NCBI RefSeq assembly: GCF_021277265.1
Contig: NZ_JAJSOH010000001.1
Coordinates: forward strand, 682,001 to 746,000
Direction of reading: 5' to 3'
Source of the DNA: Kineosporia rhizophila
GTDB lineage: Bacteria; Actinomycetota; Actinomycetes; Actinomycetales; Kineosporiaceae
Length of the DNA: 64,000 nucleotides
Made by a program: the position numbers and the translations under genes. This document shows positions 41,603 through 50,542 of the stretch, one piece after another; positions within the stretch are counted from its first letter, which is position 1, and each line of letters starts with the position of its first letter. The notes below the pieces were generated by a model. The model was not told where the DNA came from. It saw only the letters and a list, made by a program, of their open reading frames with translations, and made no database searches.

Positions 41603-44600
41603 GTGGAACGTCCTTCTGGTCCATCCCGGGGCCGCTCAGGCTCGCCCGAGGGCGAACCCAACGGCCTTGGTGGCCGCCGTCTCGGCAACACCCCCGGTGG
41701 TCAGCGCGCCAACAACCAGCCCGGTCTGGGTGGGCGCCGGCTCGGTGCCCAGGGCCAGCAGGCCCGACAGGGGCTGGGCGGTAATCGCAACAACGGCCAG
41801 AACGGGCAGGGTCAGGGGCTGGGCGGGCGGTCAGCCTCGCAGTCGCGCCGCCCCGAGCAGCCTGACGCCCGGTACTCGCAGCCGCCGGAAGACAGTCGGC
41901 GCCGGTCCTCCGGCCCGGTCTCCGAGCACCGCAGCGCTCCGGTCGCGCCGCCTTCTCCCTCGCGCCCTTCTTCTTCGCGCCCCGACTCCTCTTCTTCGCG
42001 TCCTGACTCCCGCCCGCCGGCTGCGCCTTCGCGCCCGGCGGCTTCTTCGCGTTCGGCTGCTGCTTCACGGCCGGTCGAGGCCCCCAGCCCGTACGACCGG
42101 GATCCGTACCAGCGCGACGAGCCGATGCGCCCGGCCGGGGGCCCGCACACCCCGCGCCCCTCTTCGCGTACTGCCGATCCTTATTCTTCGTCCTCCGCTG
42201 CCGATCACTCTGATGCGCACACGGTTGCGTACGGCGCGTCGCCGTACGACGAGATGGGCGGTCCGGCACAGTCGCCGGACGGGATGCCGTCGGCCAGGCG
42301 GCCCCAGAACCGCCTGCGGGACAGCCGCGCCGGTCGTCTGCTGGCAGACACGGGCGCGCTGAGCCTGTTCGGTCGCCAGGAGGACGAGCAGCTGGACAGC
42401 ACCACTGCACCACCTCGCCGTAACCCCCGCCCGCGTGGGCCCGGGGGTGGCGGAAACCTGCCTCCGCAGGGCTATCACCGCTTCATCAACTACCCGCGGT
42501 GGGGCAAGCGCGGCGTCAAGCGCTGGCTGCCCTCGTGGAAGCTGATCAGTGGGATGTTCACGCTCGGGCTGCTGATGGTGGCGGGCGCGGTGTTCTGGTT
42601 CTGGAACTCGGTGAGCCTGCCCACCTCGCAGGACGAACTGGTCAACGCCCAGACCACCACGGTGTTCTTCGCCAACGGCAAGGCCGAGCTGGGCGAGCTG
42701 AAGGTGCAGGACCGCGAGAAGGTCGACCTGGCGAATGTGCCGGAGCACGTTCAGCAAGCCGTCATCGCTGCTGAGGACAACACGTTCTACACCAACAGCG
42801 GTGTGCAGTGGACGTCCATCGCCCGGGCTGCCTTGTCCACCGTCACCGGCGGCGACACAGGTGGTGGGTCGACCATCACCCAGCAGTACGTGAAGAACAT
42901 CTACGACCAGAAAGAGCTCACGTACCAGCGCAAGATGCGCGAGGCCGTGATGGCGATGAAGGTCAGCCAGCAGAAGAGCAAGCCCGAGATCCTCGAGAGC
43001 TACCTCAACACCATCTACTGGGGCCGCGACACCTGGGGCATCCAGGCCGCGTCGAAGGCGTACTTCGACAAGGAGTCCAGGGATCTGACGATCTCCGAGG
43101 GCGCTTATCTGGCCGGCATCGTCAACTCACCCAACAACGCAGACCCGCGTGCAGACGAAGCGGGCCGTAAGCGGGCCGAGTTCCGCTGGAACGTAGTGCT
43201 CGATGCCATGGTCAAGGAGGGCTGGCTCGCCGCCGACAAGCGCGCCGAGATGAAGTTCCCCAAAGTGATCAAGGAGAAGCAGGACACCTCGATCACCGGG
43301 CAGAACGCCTACCTGATGGAGATGGTCAAGGAAGAGGCGGCTGAGGTCGTCGGCATCCCCGAGGAAGAACTCACCACCGGTGGCTACGAGGTCACCACCA
43401 CCTTCAACAAGGGGCTGGTCAAGGCCGCCGAGAAGGCGGTCAAGGAGCAGACTCCCGACTTCGCGCCCAAGGGCCTGCGGGTCGGTATGGCCACGATCGA
43501 TCCGCGCGATGGATCAGTGCTGTCGATCTACGGCGGCAAGAACATCACCAAGGAGATGAACCAGGCCACGAAAGACGGGGCGCAGGCCGCCTCCACCTTC
43601 AAGGCCTTCGGTCTGCTGGCTGCTCTCAAAGACGGCGTGAGCCTGGACTCGTACTACGACGGCAACGACGGCCGGGTGATCCGCGGCGCCGGGGACTCGC
43701 GCAAGATCAGTAACTTCGGCAACACCGACTACGGCTGGATCAACCTGGTCAAGGCCACGGCCAACTCGGTCAACACGGTCTACGTCGACATGAACAACCA
43801 GGTCGGGCCGGAGAAGATGCGCCAGGCCGCGATCGACGCCGGTATCCCCGAGTCCGACGACCTGCAGAAGAACCTGGTCAACGTGCTGGGCTCGACCAGC
43901 GTGCACCCGATCGACCTGGCCAGCGCCTACGGCACCCTGGCGGCGCAGGGCATTCATCGCGACTGGCACGTGATCAAGTCGGTCAAGAAGGTCGAGACCG
44001 GCGAGGTCATGTTCAAGGCCGACAAGGATGCGACCAAGGGCGAGCGGGTCTTCGACGAGGGCGTGGTCGCCGACGCCACCTACGCGCTGGAGCACGTCGT
44101 CACCGAGGGTTCCGGCGAGAAGGCCCAGGCCCTCAACCGGCCGGTGGCCGGCAAGACCGGTAGCTCCACCGACAACCTGTCGGCCTGGTTCGTCGGCTAC
44201 ACCCCGCAGATGGTCACCGCGGTGGGGCTGCACCAGGTGAAGAAGGACGGTCAGAGCCTGGCTCAGATGAAGGGCTGGGACTCCAGCCTTCCCCAGGTCA
44301 CCGGTGGTTCCGTACCTACCGACATCTGGACCGCGTTCATGCTCGACGCGCTCGAGGGCAAAGAGGTCATCGAGTTCCCGGATCCGGTCAACGGTGGCGA
44401 GGTGGTCAGCGCGTCGCCGACGCCCGAGGTCACCGTGGAGCCGACGCCGACCGAGACGCCGAGCGCTCAGCCGACCCAGACGATGGAACCGACCGAGCAG
44501 CCCAGCCAGCCGGTGCAGCCGACCGAGACCGGAACTCCGTCGGTGGAGCCGACCGAGACGGTCGGCGACGGCGAGGGCGAGGTCGATCCCACCGAGGATC

Positions 44601-44665
44601 CGAACAACGGTGGGATCTTCCCGACCGAGGATTCGGACGACGAGGGGAACGACGGGTTCGGATGA
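41603..44665 (+). CDS. bifunctional class A penicillin-binding protein (PonA-like)
   Basis: A protein of about 1020 residues that polymerises and crosslinks peptidoglycan. Residues 1-310 form a cytoplasmic, disordered, Pro/Ser/Arg/Gly-rich tail; one membrane helix follows (LISGMFTLGLLMVAGAVFWF). The GT51 domain has the catalytic-Glu motif AAEDNTFYTNSGV near 391 and STITQQYVKNIY. The transpeptidase domain has STFK near 664, SVN near 722 and GKTGSS near 850. A Pro/Thr/Glu-rich tail of about 90 residues ends the protein. GTG 41603 follows AGGAGG. The next gene overlaps by ATGA. The position matches ponA1 in the ino1-to-dnaB gene run. Confidence 0.92.
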   Translation: MERPSGPSRGRSGSPEGEPNGLGGRRLGNTPGGQRANNQPGLGGRRLGAQGQQARQGLGGNRNNGQNGQGQGLGGRSASQSRRPEQPDARYSQPPEDSRRRSSGPVSEHRSAPVAPPSPSRPSSSRPDSSSSRPDSRPPAAPSRPAASSRSAAASRPVEAPSPYDRDPYQRDEPMRPAGGPHTPRPSSRTADPYSSSSAADHSDAHTVAYGASPYDEMGGPAQSPDGMPSARRPQNRLRDSRAGRLLADTGALSLFGRQEDEQLDSTTAPPRRNPRPRGPGGGGNLPPQGYHRFINYPRWGKRGVKRWLPSWKLISGMFTLGLLMVAGAVFWFWNSVSLPTSQDELVNAQTTTVFFANGKAELGELKVQDREKVDLANVPEHVQQAVIAAEDNTFYTNSGVQWTSIARAALSTVTGGDTGGGSTITQQYVKNIYDQKELTYQRKMREAVMAMKVSQQKSKPEILESYLNTIYWGRDTWGIQAASKAYFDKESRDLTISEGAYLAGIVNSPNNADPRADEAGRKRAEFRWNVVLDAMVKEGWLAADKRAEMKFPKVIKEKQDTSITGQNAYLMEMVKEEAAEVVGIPEEELTTGGYEVTTTFNKGLVKAAEKAVKEQTPDFAPKGLRVGMATIDPRDGSVLSIYGGKNITKEMNQATKDGAQAASTFKAFGLLAALKDGVSLDSYYDGNDGRVIRGAGDSRKISNFGNTDYGWINLVKATANSVNTVYVDMNNQVGPEKMRQAAIDAGIPESDDLQKNLVNVLGSTSVHPIDLASAYGTLAAQGIHRDWHVIKSVKKVETGEVMFKADKDATKGERVFDEGVVADATYALEHVVTEGSGEKAQALNRPVAGKTGSSTDNLSAWFVGYTPQMVTAVGLHQVKKDGQSLAQMKGWDSSLPQVTGGSVPTDIWTAFMLDALEGKEVIEFPDPVNGGEVVSASPTPEVTVEPTPTETPSAQPTQTMEPTEQPSQPVQPTETGTPSVEPTETVGDGEGEVDPTEDPNNGGIFPTEDSDDEGNDGFG

Positions 44666-46323
44666 CAGGCCGCCGGGTCCGGCAGCCCAGCCTGAAGCCG
44701 GGCTCGCCGCGCTGGTCGCAGACGCCGGCCGAGACAGACGACGGGGAGGGCGTGTACGCGCCCTCCCGGCTCGATCCGCTGGTGCGTTCGGCGAGCCCGG
44801 TGATCGGCGGCCCGGCCGGGCGACGGCTGGCCACCGCCACCGGTTTCTGGAGCGCTGCAACGGTTCTGGTGCTGCTGTCGGCGGCCGTCCTCGGTGCCGG
44901 ACTGGTACAGAAGCAGCACTGCCGGGCGGCCGGGTGGACGTCGCCCGACCACTTCTGGCACGCCTGCTACAGCGACATCCCGGTGATCTTCGCCAGTTCC
45001 GGCCTGGGTGGATCGCACCGCCCGGGTCTGAGCGAGGCCCTGGGCTCGGCCGGCGGGCTGGGGCAACCCCCGCTGGCCGGACTGCTGATGTGGGTCACCT
45101 CCGGACTCGTCGACGGTGCCGACCCGGGCGCCAACCGCAGCTTCTTCGACCTGACCGCCCTGCTCCTGGCCGCCGTGCTCGCCGTCGGCGTGGCTGCGAC
45201 CACCTTCGCCCTCGGCCGTCGCGGCTGGGACGCGGCCCATCTGGCGATCAGCCCGGTCCTGATCACCGCCGGCCTGATCTCGTACCAGATCCTCGGCATC
45301 ACCCTCCTCGCCCTGGCGCTCTTCGCCCTCTCCCGTAGCCGCGCGCTGGCCGGCGGGGTGCTGCTCGGCCTGGGCATCTCGGCGGCCCCCCAGGTAGCGG
45401 TGGTCGCAGTGGTCGCCGCCGTTCTGGCGCTCTGGCGCAGCCGTCATCCGTCCCACCCGGCCGAGGCCGGTCGCGATCCCCGGGCCCTGGCCGCGGTCAC
45501 CTTCGCCGGGACCGCGGCGATCACCTGGCTGGTGGTGCGGGTCCTGCTGCTGCCCGGGTTCACCGGCCAGTTCGGTGACATGGTGAGTGCCTGGCGCGAC
45601 GGCGCCCCCGGCTACGGCTCGTTGTGGCTGGTGCCGCAGCTTCTCGGTGCCTCCGAGCCGGAACCGGCCTCGTCGTGGGGCGGCCGGCTGGCCCAGCTGC
45701 TGTTCGGGTGGTTGTTCAACGCCGACGCCCTGGGCGGCACCGCCACTTCGGTGCTGGTGGTGCTGGCCCTGATCGTTCTCACCGGGCTGCTGGTCCGCTT
45801 CACCGTGTTCCGGGTGCCCCCGCTGTCGCCCCTGCGCACCGGCGGCCGGCCGCCGAGCCTCGACCTGGCCGAGTGGGTCACCCGCCGACTGGCGCCCGCC
45901 TCGCTCGCAACCCTCGCCGTCGTCCTGCTGACCGCGAAATCCCTGCCCGCACAGTCGTCCTTACTTCTTCTGCCGTTGATCGCCCTGAGCGGGCTGCGCT
46001 GGCGCGACCACCTGATCTGGGCCGGCACCGAGGCGGTCTACTTCGTCGGGATCTGGCTCTACATCGCCGCCGAGACCACGTCCAACCGCGGCCTGCCCTC
46101 GCACTTCTACCTGATCATGCTGCTGCTGCGGCTGGCCGGGATCGCCTGGGTGGGGGTTCAGGGCGTGCTGGTCTACCGCTCCACCTCGACCCCGCCGGAG
46201 CCCGCACCCGACCTTCCGGACACCACGGCCGGGCTGAGAATCCACGAAATTTCATCTACCGGCCTTGACGAAGGTACGCTGCTGGGCGATCGAGATGCCG
46301 GTGCTCCCCGCTCCCTGGGGTGA
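44662..46323 (+). CDS. polytopic membrane protein, probable GT87/GT-C-like glycosyltransferase
   Basis: A 553-residue integral membrane protein with about ten to twelve helices after a 50-residue polar N-terminus. It occupies the Rv0051 position between ponA1 and rpsF. The first external loop (HFWHACYSDIPVIFASSGLG) contains paired cysteines and an Asp, the place where polyprenol-phosphate-dependent GT-C enzymes carry the catalytic acid. The ATGA overlap with the penicillin-binding protein suggests a joint cell-wall function. Sugar donor and acceptor are unknown; the family call rests on topology and synteny. Confidence 0.65.
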   Translation: MTGRRVRQPSLKPGSPRWSQTPAETDDGEGVYAPSRLDPLVRSASPVIGGPAGRRLATATGFWSAATVLVLLSAAVLGAGLVQKQHCRAAGWTSPDHFWHACYSDIPVIFASSGLGGSHRPGLSEALGSAGGLGQPPLAGLLMWVTSGLVDGADPGANRSFFDLTALLLAAVLAVGVAATTFALGRRGWDAAHLAISPVLITAGLISYQILGITLLALALFALSRSRALAGGVLLGLGISAAPQVAVVAVVAAVLALWRSRHPSHPAEAGRDPRALAAVTFAGTAAITWLVVRVLLLPGFTGQFGDMVSAWRDGAPGYGSLWLVPQLLGASEPEPASSWGGRLAQLLFGWLFNADALGGTATSVLVVLALIVLTGLLVRFTVFRVPPLSPLRTGGRPPSLDLAEWVTRRLAPASLATLAVVLLTAKSLPAQSSLLLLPLIALSGLRWRDHLIWAGTEAVYFVGIWLYIAAETTSNRGLPSHFYLIMLLLRLAGIAWVGVQGVLVYRSTSTPPEPAPDLPDTTAGLRIHEISSTGLDEGTLLGDRDAGAPRSLG

Positions 46324-46353
46324 GCGGCATCCCGACGACGCTTTAGCCCTCCT

Positions 46354-46372
46354 GTCACGGAGAGACCGTGAC
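46354..46372 (+). promoter_or_regulatory. hairpin in the rpsF leader, possible S6:S18 control element
   Basis: GTCACGG (46354-46360) and CCGTGAC (46366-46372) form a perfect 7-bp stem with the loop AGAGA, 28 bases before the rpsF start and just before AGGAGG. rpsF leaders in many bacteria bind the S6:S18 complex through a CCG-containing hairpin; CCG is in the 3' arm here. The match is suggestive only. Confidence 0.4.
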
Positions 46373-46400
46373 CGCTTAGACCGAAGGAGGTGGGTTACGC

Positions 46401-46691
46401 ATGCGTCAGTACGAGCTGATGGTCATCCTCGACCCCGAGCTCGAGGAGCGGACCGTTGCGCCCTCGCTCGACAAGTTCCTCGGCGTCATCCGCAAGGGTG
46501 GCGGGACCGTCGAGAAGGTCGACATCTGGGGCCGTCGCCGGCTCGCGTACGAGATCAAGAAGAAGGCCGAAGGCATCTACGCGCTGGTCGACATGACCAC
46601 GACGCCGGCCGACGCCAAGGAACTCGACCGCCAGCTGAACCTCAACGAGTCGGTGCTGCGGACGAAGCTGATCCGCCCCGGCGGTCGCTGA
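46401..46691 (+). CDS. rpsF: 30S ribosomal protein bS6
   Basis: A 96-residue ribosomal protein with the bS6 start [19 protein letters not shown] and the later [20 protein letters not shown]. bS6 pairs with bS18 on the platform of the small subunit; bS18 is encoded two genes downstream. A strong ribosome site AGGAGGTGGG precedes the ATG. It is the first gene of the rpsF-ssb-rpsR-rplI operon. Confidence 0.97.
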   Translation: MRQYELMVILDPELEERTVAPSLDKFLGVIRKGGGTVEKVDIWGRRRLAYEIKKKAEGIYALVDMTTTPADAKELDRQLNLNESVLRTKLIRPGGR

Positions 46692-46777
46692 TCCTTCTCA
46701 CCGCCCACGTGGCCCTCACCGGGGCCTGAGGCCGGTACCCCCCAACGAAGCAACCAGCAGGACCGGAGAGAAACCGC

Positions 46778-47353
46778 ATGGCCGGCGACACGACGCTCAC
46801 GCTGATCGGCAACCTCACGAACGACCCCGAACTTCGTTTCACCCCGTCCGGGGCCGCGGTGGCCAACTTCACCGTCGCCTCGACCCCCCGCGCGTTCGAC
46901 CGTCAGTCGAACGAGTGGAAGGACGGCGAGACGCTGTTCATGCGCTGCTCGGTCTGGCGGGAGGCGGCGGAGAACGTCGCCGAGTCGCTGACCCGTGGCT
47001 CGCGGGTGATCGTCACCGGGCGGCTGAAGAGCCGCACGTACGACACCCGTGAGGGCGAGAAGCGCACGGTCGTCGAGCTCGAGGTCGATGAGCTGGGCCC
47101 GTCGCTGCGCTACGCCACCGCCAAGGTCAACAAGACCTCGCGCGGTGGTGGCGGTGGCGGTGGCGGTGGTGGCGGCTTCGGTGGTGGCGGTGGCGGTGGC
47201 TACTCCGGTGGTGGCGGCAACAGCGGTGGCGGCGGTGGCGGCTACTCCGGTGGCGGCCAGTCCGGCCCGGCCGACGACCCGTGGGCCACTGGCCCGGCTT
47301 CGGGCGGCGGCGGTGGCGGTTTCGGCGGCAGCCAGGAAGAACCGCCCTTCTGA
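46778..47353 (+). CDS. ssb: single-stranded DNA-binding protein
   Basis: A 191-residue SSB: the OB-fold (residues 1-115, [39 protein letters not shown]), a linker made almost only of glycine with a few Tyr/Ser (about residues 120-180), and an acidic tip ending in EEPPF that recruits repair and replication partners. The glycine linker is coded by GGT/GGC repeats at about 47140-47330. It lies between rpsF and rpsR, the standard actinobacterial order. Confidence 0.97.
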   Translation: MAGDTTLTLIGNLTNDPELRFTPSGAAVANFTVASTPRAFDRQSNEWKDGETLFMRCSVWREAAENVAESLTRGSRVIVTGRLKSRTYDTREGEKRTVVELEVDELGPSLRYATAKVNKTSRGGGGGGGGGGGFGGGGGGGYSGGGGNSGGGGGGYSGGGQSGPADDPWATGPASGGGGGGFGGSQEEPPF

Positions 47354-47417
47354 TCTCTACGTCGGCCCCTCACCGGGCTGCCGACGAACCCCACTCGTGC
47401 AGTAAGGAGTAACCACG

Positions 47418-47654
47418 ATGGCTAAGCCCCCCGTGCGCAAGCCCAAGAAGAAGCAGAACCCGCTGAAGGCCGCCAAGATCACGGTGGTCGACTACAAGGA
47501 CACGCAGCTGCTGCGTAAGTTCATCTCCGACCGTGGCAAGATCCGGGCCCGCCGGGTCACCGGCGTCACGGTGCAGCAGCAGCGTGAGATCGCCAAGGCC
47601 GTCAAGAACGCGCGGGAGATGGCCCTGCTGCCGTACTCCAGCTCGGCCCGCTGA
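47418..47654 (+). CDS. rpsR: 30S ribosomal protein bS18
   Basis: A 78-residue basic protein with the bS18 core [21 protein letters not shown]. No cysteine is present, so it belongs to the zinc-independent form; a second, zinc-binding bS18 often exists elsewhere in actinobacterial genomes. It binds bS6 on the small-subunit platform. AAGGAG precedes the ATG. rplI begins 18 bp downstream. Confidence 0.97.
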   Translation: MAKPPVRKPKKKQNPLKAAKITVVDYKDTQLLRKFISDRGKIRARRVTGVTVQQQREIAKAVKNAREMALLPYSSSAR

Positions 47655-47671
47655 GCAGAGGGGACGCGAAG

Positions 47672-48121
47672 ATGAAGCTCATCCTCACGCAGGAAGTCTC
47701 CGGTCTGGGTACCCCGGGCGACGTGGTCGAGGTCAAGGACGGCTACGGCCGTAACTACCTGGTTCCGCGCGGCCTGGCCACCAGCTGGACCAAGGGTGGC
47801 GAGAAGCAGGTCACCGCGATCCGCAAGGCTCGCAAGACCCGTGAGATCGCCACGCTGGACGAGGCCAAGTCGGTCAAGGCCAAGCTGGAGGCCAAGCCGG
47901 TCCGCCTCGCGGTCCGCGCCGGCGCCTCGGGCCGCCTGTTCGGTGCGGTCACCCCGTCCGACATCGCCGCGGCGATCGTCGCGGCCGAGGGCCCGCAGGT
48001 CGACCGTCGCAAGGTCGAGCTGCCGCAGCCGATCAAGACCACCGGCGAGCACGTCGCCCACGTCCGGCTCCACTCGGACGTCCAGGCGAAGGTCACGCTG
48101 AAGGTCGTCGCCGAGGGCTGA
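47672..48121 (+). CDS. rplI: 50S ribosomal protein bL9
   Basis: A 149-residue protein with the N-terminal bL9 signature [19 protein letters not shown] and a C-terminal RNA-binding domain separated by a long helix ([17 protein letters not shown]). bL9 sits near the L1 stalk and helps frame maintenance. It is the last gene of the rpsF operon; a strong terminator follows the stop. Confidence 0.97.
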   Translation: MKLILTQEVSGLGTPGDVVEVKDGYGRNYLVPRGLATSWTKGGEKQVTAIRKARKTREIATLDEAKSVKAKLEAKPVRLAVRAGASGRLFGAVTPSDIAAAIVAAEGPQVDRRKVELPQPIKTTGEHVAHVRLHSDVQAKVTLKVVAEG

Positions 48122-48135
48122 TCCCCTGGGCATTC

Positions 48136-48180
48136 GAAGACCCCGGCTCCTGCTTCAGGCAGGGTCGGGGTCTTCTGCTT
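48136..48180 (+). terminator. intrinsic terminator of the rpsF-rplI operon
   Basis: GAAGACCCCGGC (48136-48147) pairs with GTCGGGGTCTTC (48164-48175), with an inner CCTG/CAGG stem. TCTTCTGCTTTG supplies the U-rich end. Confidence 0.88.
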
Positions 48181-48316
48181 TGCGCAGGTGCGCGCCGGCT
48201 CGGGATGTCCAGGATGCTGAGGCGACCACACTCGTCCTCGATCACCACTGCGCCATGAGCCGACTCTCGTGGATTGGCCCTTTGGTCTTTGCGGCACAGG
48301 GACGAGAATTGGGTGC

Positions 48317-48517
48317 ATGAGTGAGACACCCCGGCCCTCGTTCGGACGCCGCGTGTACATGGCCCTGTTCCAGATCATGGGCCCGGCCGACGTCCGCCCG
48401 GTGGGCCAGCCCGCAGCGCACAACCCCGACGACCCGACCGTTCCGCAGGGCTACCACCTGGAGACGTTCACCCAGCCCGACGGCATCAAGAAGCGCATCA
48501 TGGTGAAGGACTCCTGA
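48317..48517 (+). CDS. hypothetical protein, 66 residues
   Basis: A short polar protein (SETPRPSFGRRVYMALFQIMG … PDGIKKRIMVKDS) with no membrane helix or known domain. The start ATG has no strong ribosome site, and a longer in-frame start exists at 48269. Coding bias at third positions supports it. It converges on the MATE gene with a 13-bp gap. Confidence 0.5.
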   Translation: MSETPRPSFGRRVYMALFQIMGPADVRPVGQPAAHNPDDPTVPQGYHLETFTQPDGIKKRIMVKDS

Positions 48518-48530
48518 GCCGCTTCCAGGC

Positions 48531-49889
48531 TCAGCGATAGGCGCCCGTGACCAGCCACAGGTCACCCCGGGCGCGACGCCGCAGCACCACGGCCCGGACG
48601 ATCATCCAACCGCCGGCGAAGGCCACCCAGAGCCAGACCAGGCCGACCTTGCCGTCCGGGCCCCACAGACCGATCGCGATGGCGGCCGGCGCGTAGAGCG
48701 CGGTCTGAACCACCGCCGCGTAGGCCAGGAACCGCCCGTCGCCCGCGCCGATCAGCACACCGTCGAGCACGAAGACGTACCCCGCGACGGGCTGAGTCAG
48801 CGCCGCCACGATCAGCGCCCCCGTGAGAGCTGTTCTCACCTCGGGATCGTCGCTGAACAGCGGGCCGAGGGCGCCGGCGCAGAGCAGAAGAATCACCGCG
48901 AAGACGATTCCGGCGCCGATCCCCCAGCGCACCATCCGTGCAGTGGCGTCGCGGACCCCCTGCACATCCCCCGCGCCCAGGGCGTTGCCGGTCAGCGCCT
49001 GGCCGGCGATCGCCAGCGCGTCCAGGCCCAGCGCCAGCAGGTTCCACACGTTCAGCGCCACCTGGTGCGCGGCCAGCGCGGGGGCTCCGAAGCCGGCGGC
49101 CACCGCGGTGGTCAGCAAGAGCAGCAGCCGCATCGCCACCGTTCGGATCAGCAAGGGGACGCCGGTGCGCCCCGCGAGCCGGACGCCGTCGAGTTGGGGC
49201 CACAGCCGCACCCCTGCCCGCCTGGCGTCGCCCACCACGTACCCCAGGGCCGCAACCGCCATCCCGCACTGGGTGATCGAGGTACCTAGGGCCGATCCGG
49301 CGATACCCCAGCCCACTCCGTGCACCAGGAAGAGGTTCAGGAGCGCGTTCACCACGGCCCCGCTGACGGCGATCCACAACGTCACCCGGGTGTTCTGCAG
49401 CCCCCGGAGGACCCCCACCAGCGCCAGGACGATGAGCATGGCCGGAACACCCGGCAGGGACCATCGCAGATAGGTGATGGCAGCCTCGCGCACCCCCGCC
49501 TCGGCGCCTGCGGCCCCGACCAGGTCCACGGCGTAGGGCGCGGCCGGATAGAGCAGCAGAACCACGCCCAGGCCGATCGCCGCCGCCAGCCAGGCCGCGT
49601 CCATCCCGATGGCGATCGCCTTGGTGCGCTCGCCCGCCCCCATCAGCCGGGCCACGCTGCTGGTGGTGCCGTAGGCGAGGAAGACGAAGATGTAGACGGC
49701 GGTGGTCAGGATCCCCGCGGCGATGCCCAGGCCGGCCAGTTCGGTGGTGCCCAGCCGGCCGACGATGGCTGAGTCGGCGAGCAGGAAGAGTGGTTCGGCC
49801 ACCAGGGCACCGAGGGCAGGCAGGGCGAGCGCCAGGATCTGCCGGTCGGTGTTCCGGGCCCGGCCGGGATTCTTGCTCAGCCGGATCAC
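48531..49889 (-). CDS. MATE-family efflux transporter (DinF-like)
   Basis: A 452-residue protein with twelve predicted membrane helices in two similar halves, as in MATE exporters. Family sequence includes ALALPALGALVAEPLFLLADSAIVG at the N-terminus and AAHQVALNVWNLLALGLDALAIAGQALTG in the second half (split motif). MATE pumps export drugs or metabolites against H+ or Na+. The DinF subgroup fit is from the N-terminal motif. It is divergent from dnaB over a long non-coding stretch. No regulator is next to it. Confidence 0.88.
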   Translation of the reverse strand: MIRLSKNPGRARNTDRQILALALPALGALVAEPLFLLADSAIVGRLGTTELAGLGIAAGILTTAVYIFVFLAYGTTSSVARLMGAGERTKAIAIGMDAAWLAAAIGLGVVLLLYPAAPYAVDLVGAAGAEAGVREAAITYLRWSLPGVPAMLIVLALVGVLRGLQNTRVTLWIAVSGAVVNALLNLFLVHGVGWGIAGSALGTSITQCGMAVAALGYVVGDARRAGVRLWPQLDGVRLAGRTGVPLLIRTVAMRLLLLLTTAVAAGFGAPALAAHQVALNVWNLLALGLDALAIAGQALTGNALGAGDVQGVRDATARMVRWGIGAGIVFAVILLLCAGALGPLFSDDPEVRTALTGALIVAALTQPVAGYVFVLDGVLIGAGDGRFLAYAAVVQTALYAPAAIAIGLWGPDGKVGLVWLWVAFAGGWMIVRAVVLRRRARGDLWLVTGAYR

Positions 49890-50142
49890 CTCGTCGCTGG
49901 TCTAGGGCGGTCTGTGGCAGTTGCCGGCCCGGCCGTCGTGCTCAGCTGGCCGAACGCGTTCACGGCCCTGCCCACGCGTCCGCCCCCAGCGCGTCCGGCA
50001 TTGCCACCTCACAGTGTGCCCGACGAGTAGGCAAGTGTCGGGTCCGTCCGGCGGGCGGGGTTCCGGACCCGCTCTTACCGACGGATCTGCATGCTTTGGT
50101 AACGGTGAGGTGACTGTGCACTGAATCGACGCAGGGTTTTTG

Positions 50143-50316
50143 GCATCCACAGGCCGTGGACAGCTGCGTGGCCGGTCAGAGGCCGTTTGGGGACAACCAG
50201 AACGCGCTTCATCCCCACTGATATCCACAACCTGTGCACAACACCCGGGGTTTGTCCCCAAGTTATCCACAGGCCTGGGGCAGTTGTGCACCGATTCGGG
50301 CCAGGGCTGTGGACAG
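50143..50316. promoter_or_regulatory. cluster of DnaA-box-like 9-mers upstream of dnaB
   Basis: The 653-bp gap 49890-50542 carries no gene but holds one perfect box, TTATCCACA (50263-50271). Single-mismatch versions are at 50188-50196 (TGGGGACAA), 50221-50229 (ATATCCACA), 50233-50241 (TGTGCACAA), 50252-50260 (TTGTCCCCA) and 50308-50316 (TGTGGACAG). Weaker ones lie near 50143 and 50284. Boxes face both ways. dnaA and dnaN do not flank it, so this is not the standard oriC; DnaA control of dnaB or DnaA titration is more likely. Confidence 0.65.
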
Positions 50317-50542
50317 TCTCTTTGAACCCACGCCCGGCGACCCGTATTTTCAGGGGGCCTGCTCATGGGTCGAGTCGGCCGCACAGTCAGCGGGTTCCAC
50401 GACGAACTCGAAGGGTGGCCGGTGTGGCGCCCTTCGCAAGGTTGTCGTACCTCTCCGCTTGACTGAGCCGCGTCGCCCCGGCGGCCGGGTACCTCCCGGC
50501 CGGTGGCGATTGGTGCAGGGCAACAGCTGGGAAGAGGGTTCG

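Noticed and set aside
47140-47330. Repeated GGTGGCGGT units as a separate repeat element
   Set aside because: They encode the glycine linker of SSB and keep the reading frame, so they are ordinary coding sequence.
50143-50316. The DnaA-box cluster as the chromosomal oriC
   Set aside because: Neither dnaA nor dnaN flanks it, no AT-rich unwinding region is evident, and the actinobacterial oriC is expected between those genes.
50234-50542. A longer N-terminus for DnaB from the in-frame ATG at 50234
   Set aside because: The extension lies in the DnaA-box region, has no DnaB-like sequence, and the family start follows ATG 50543.
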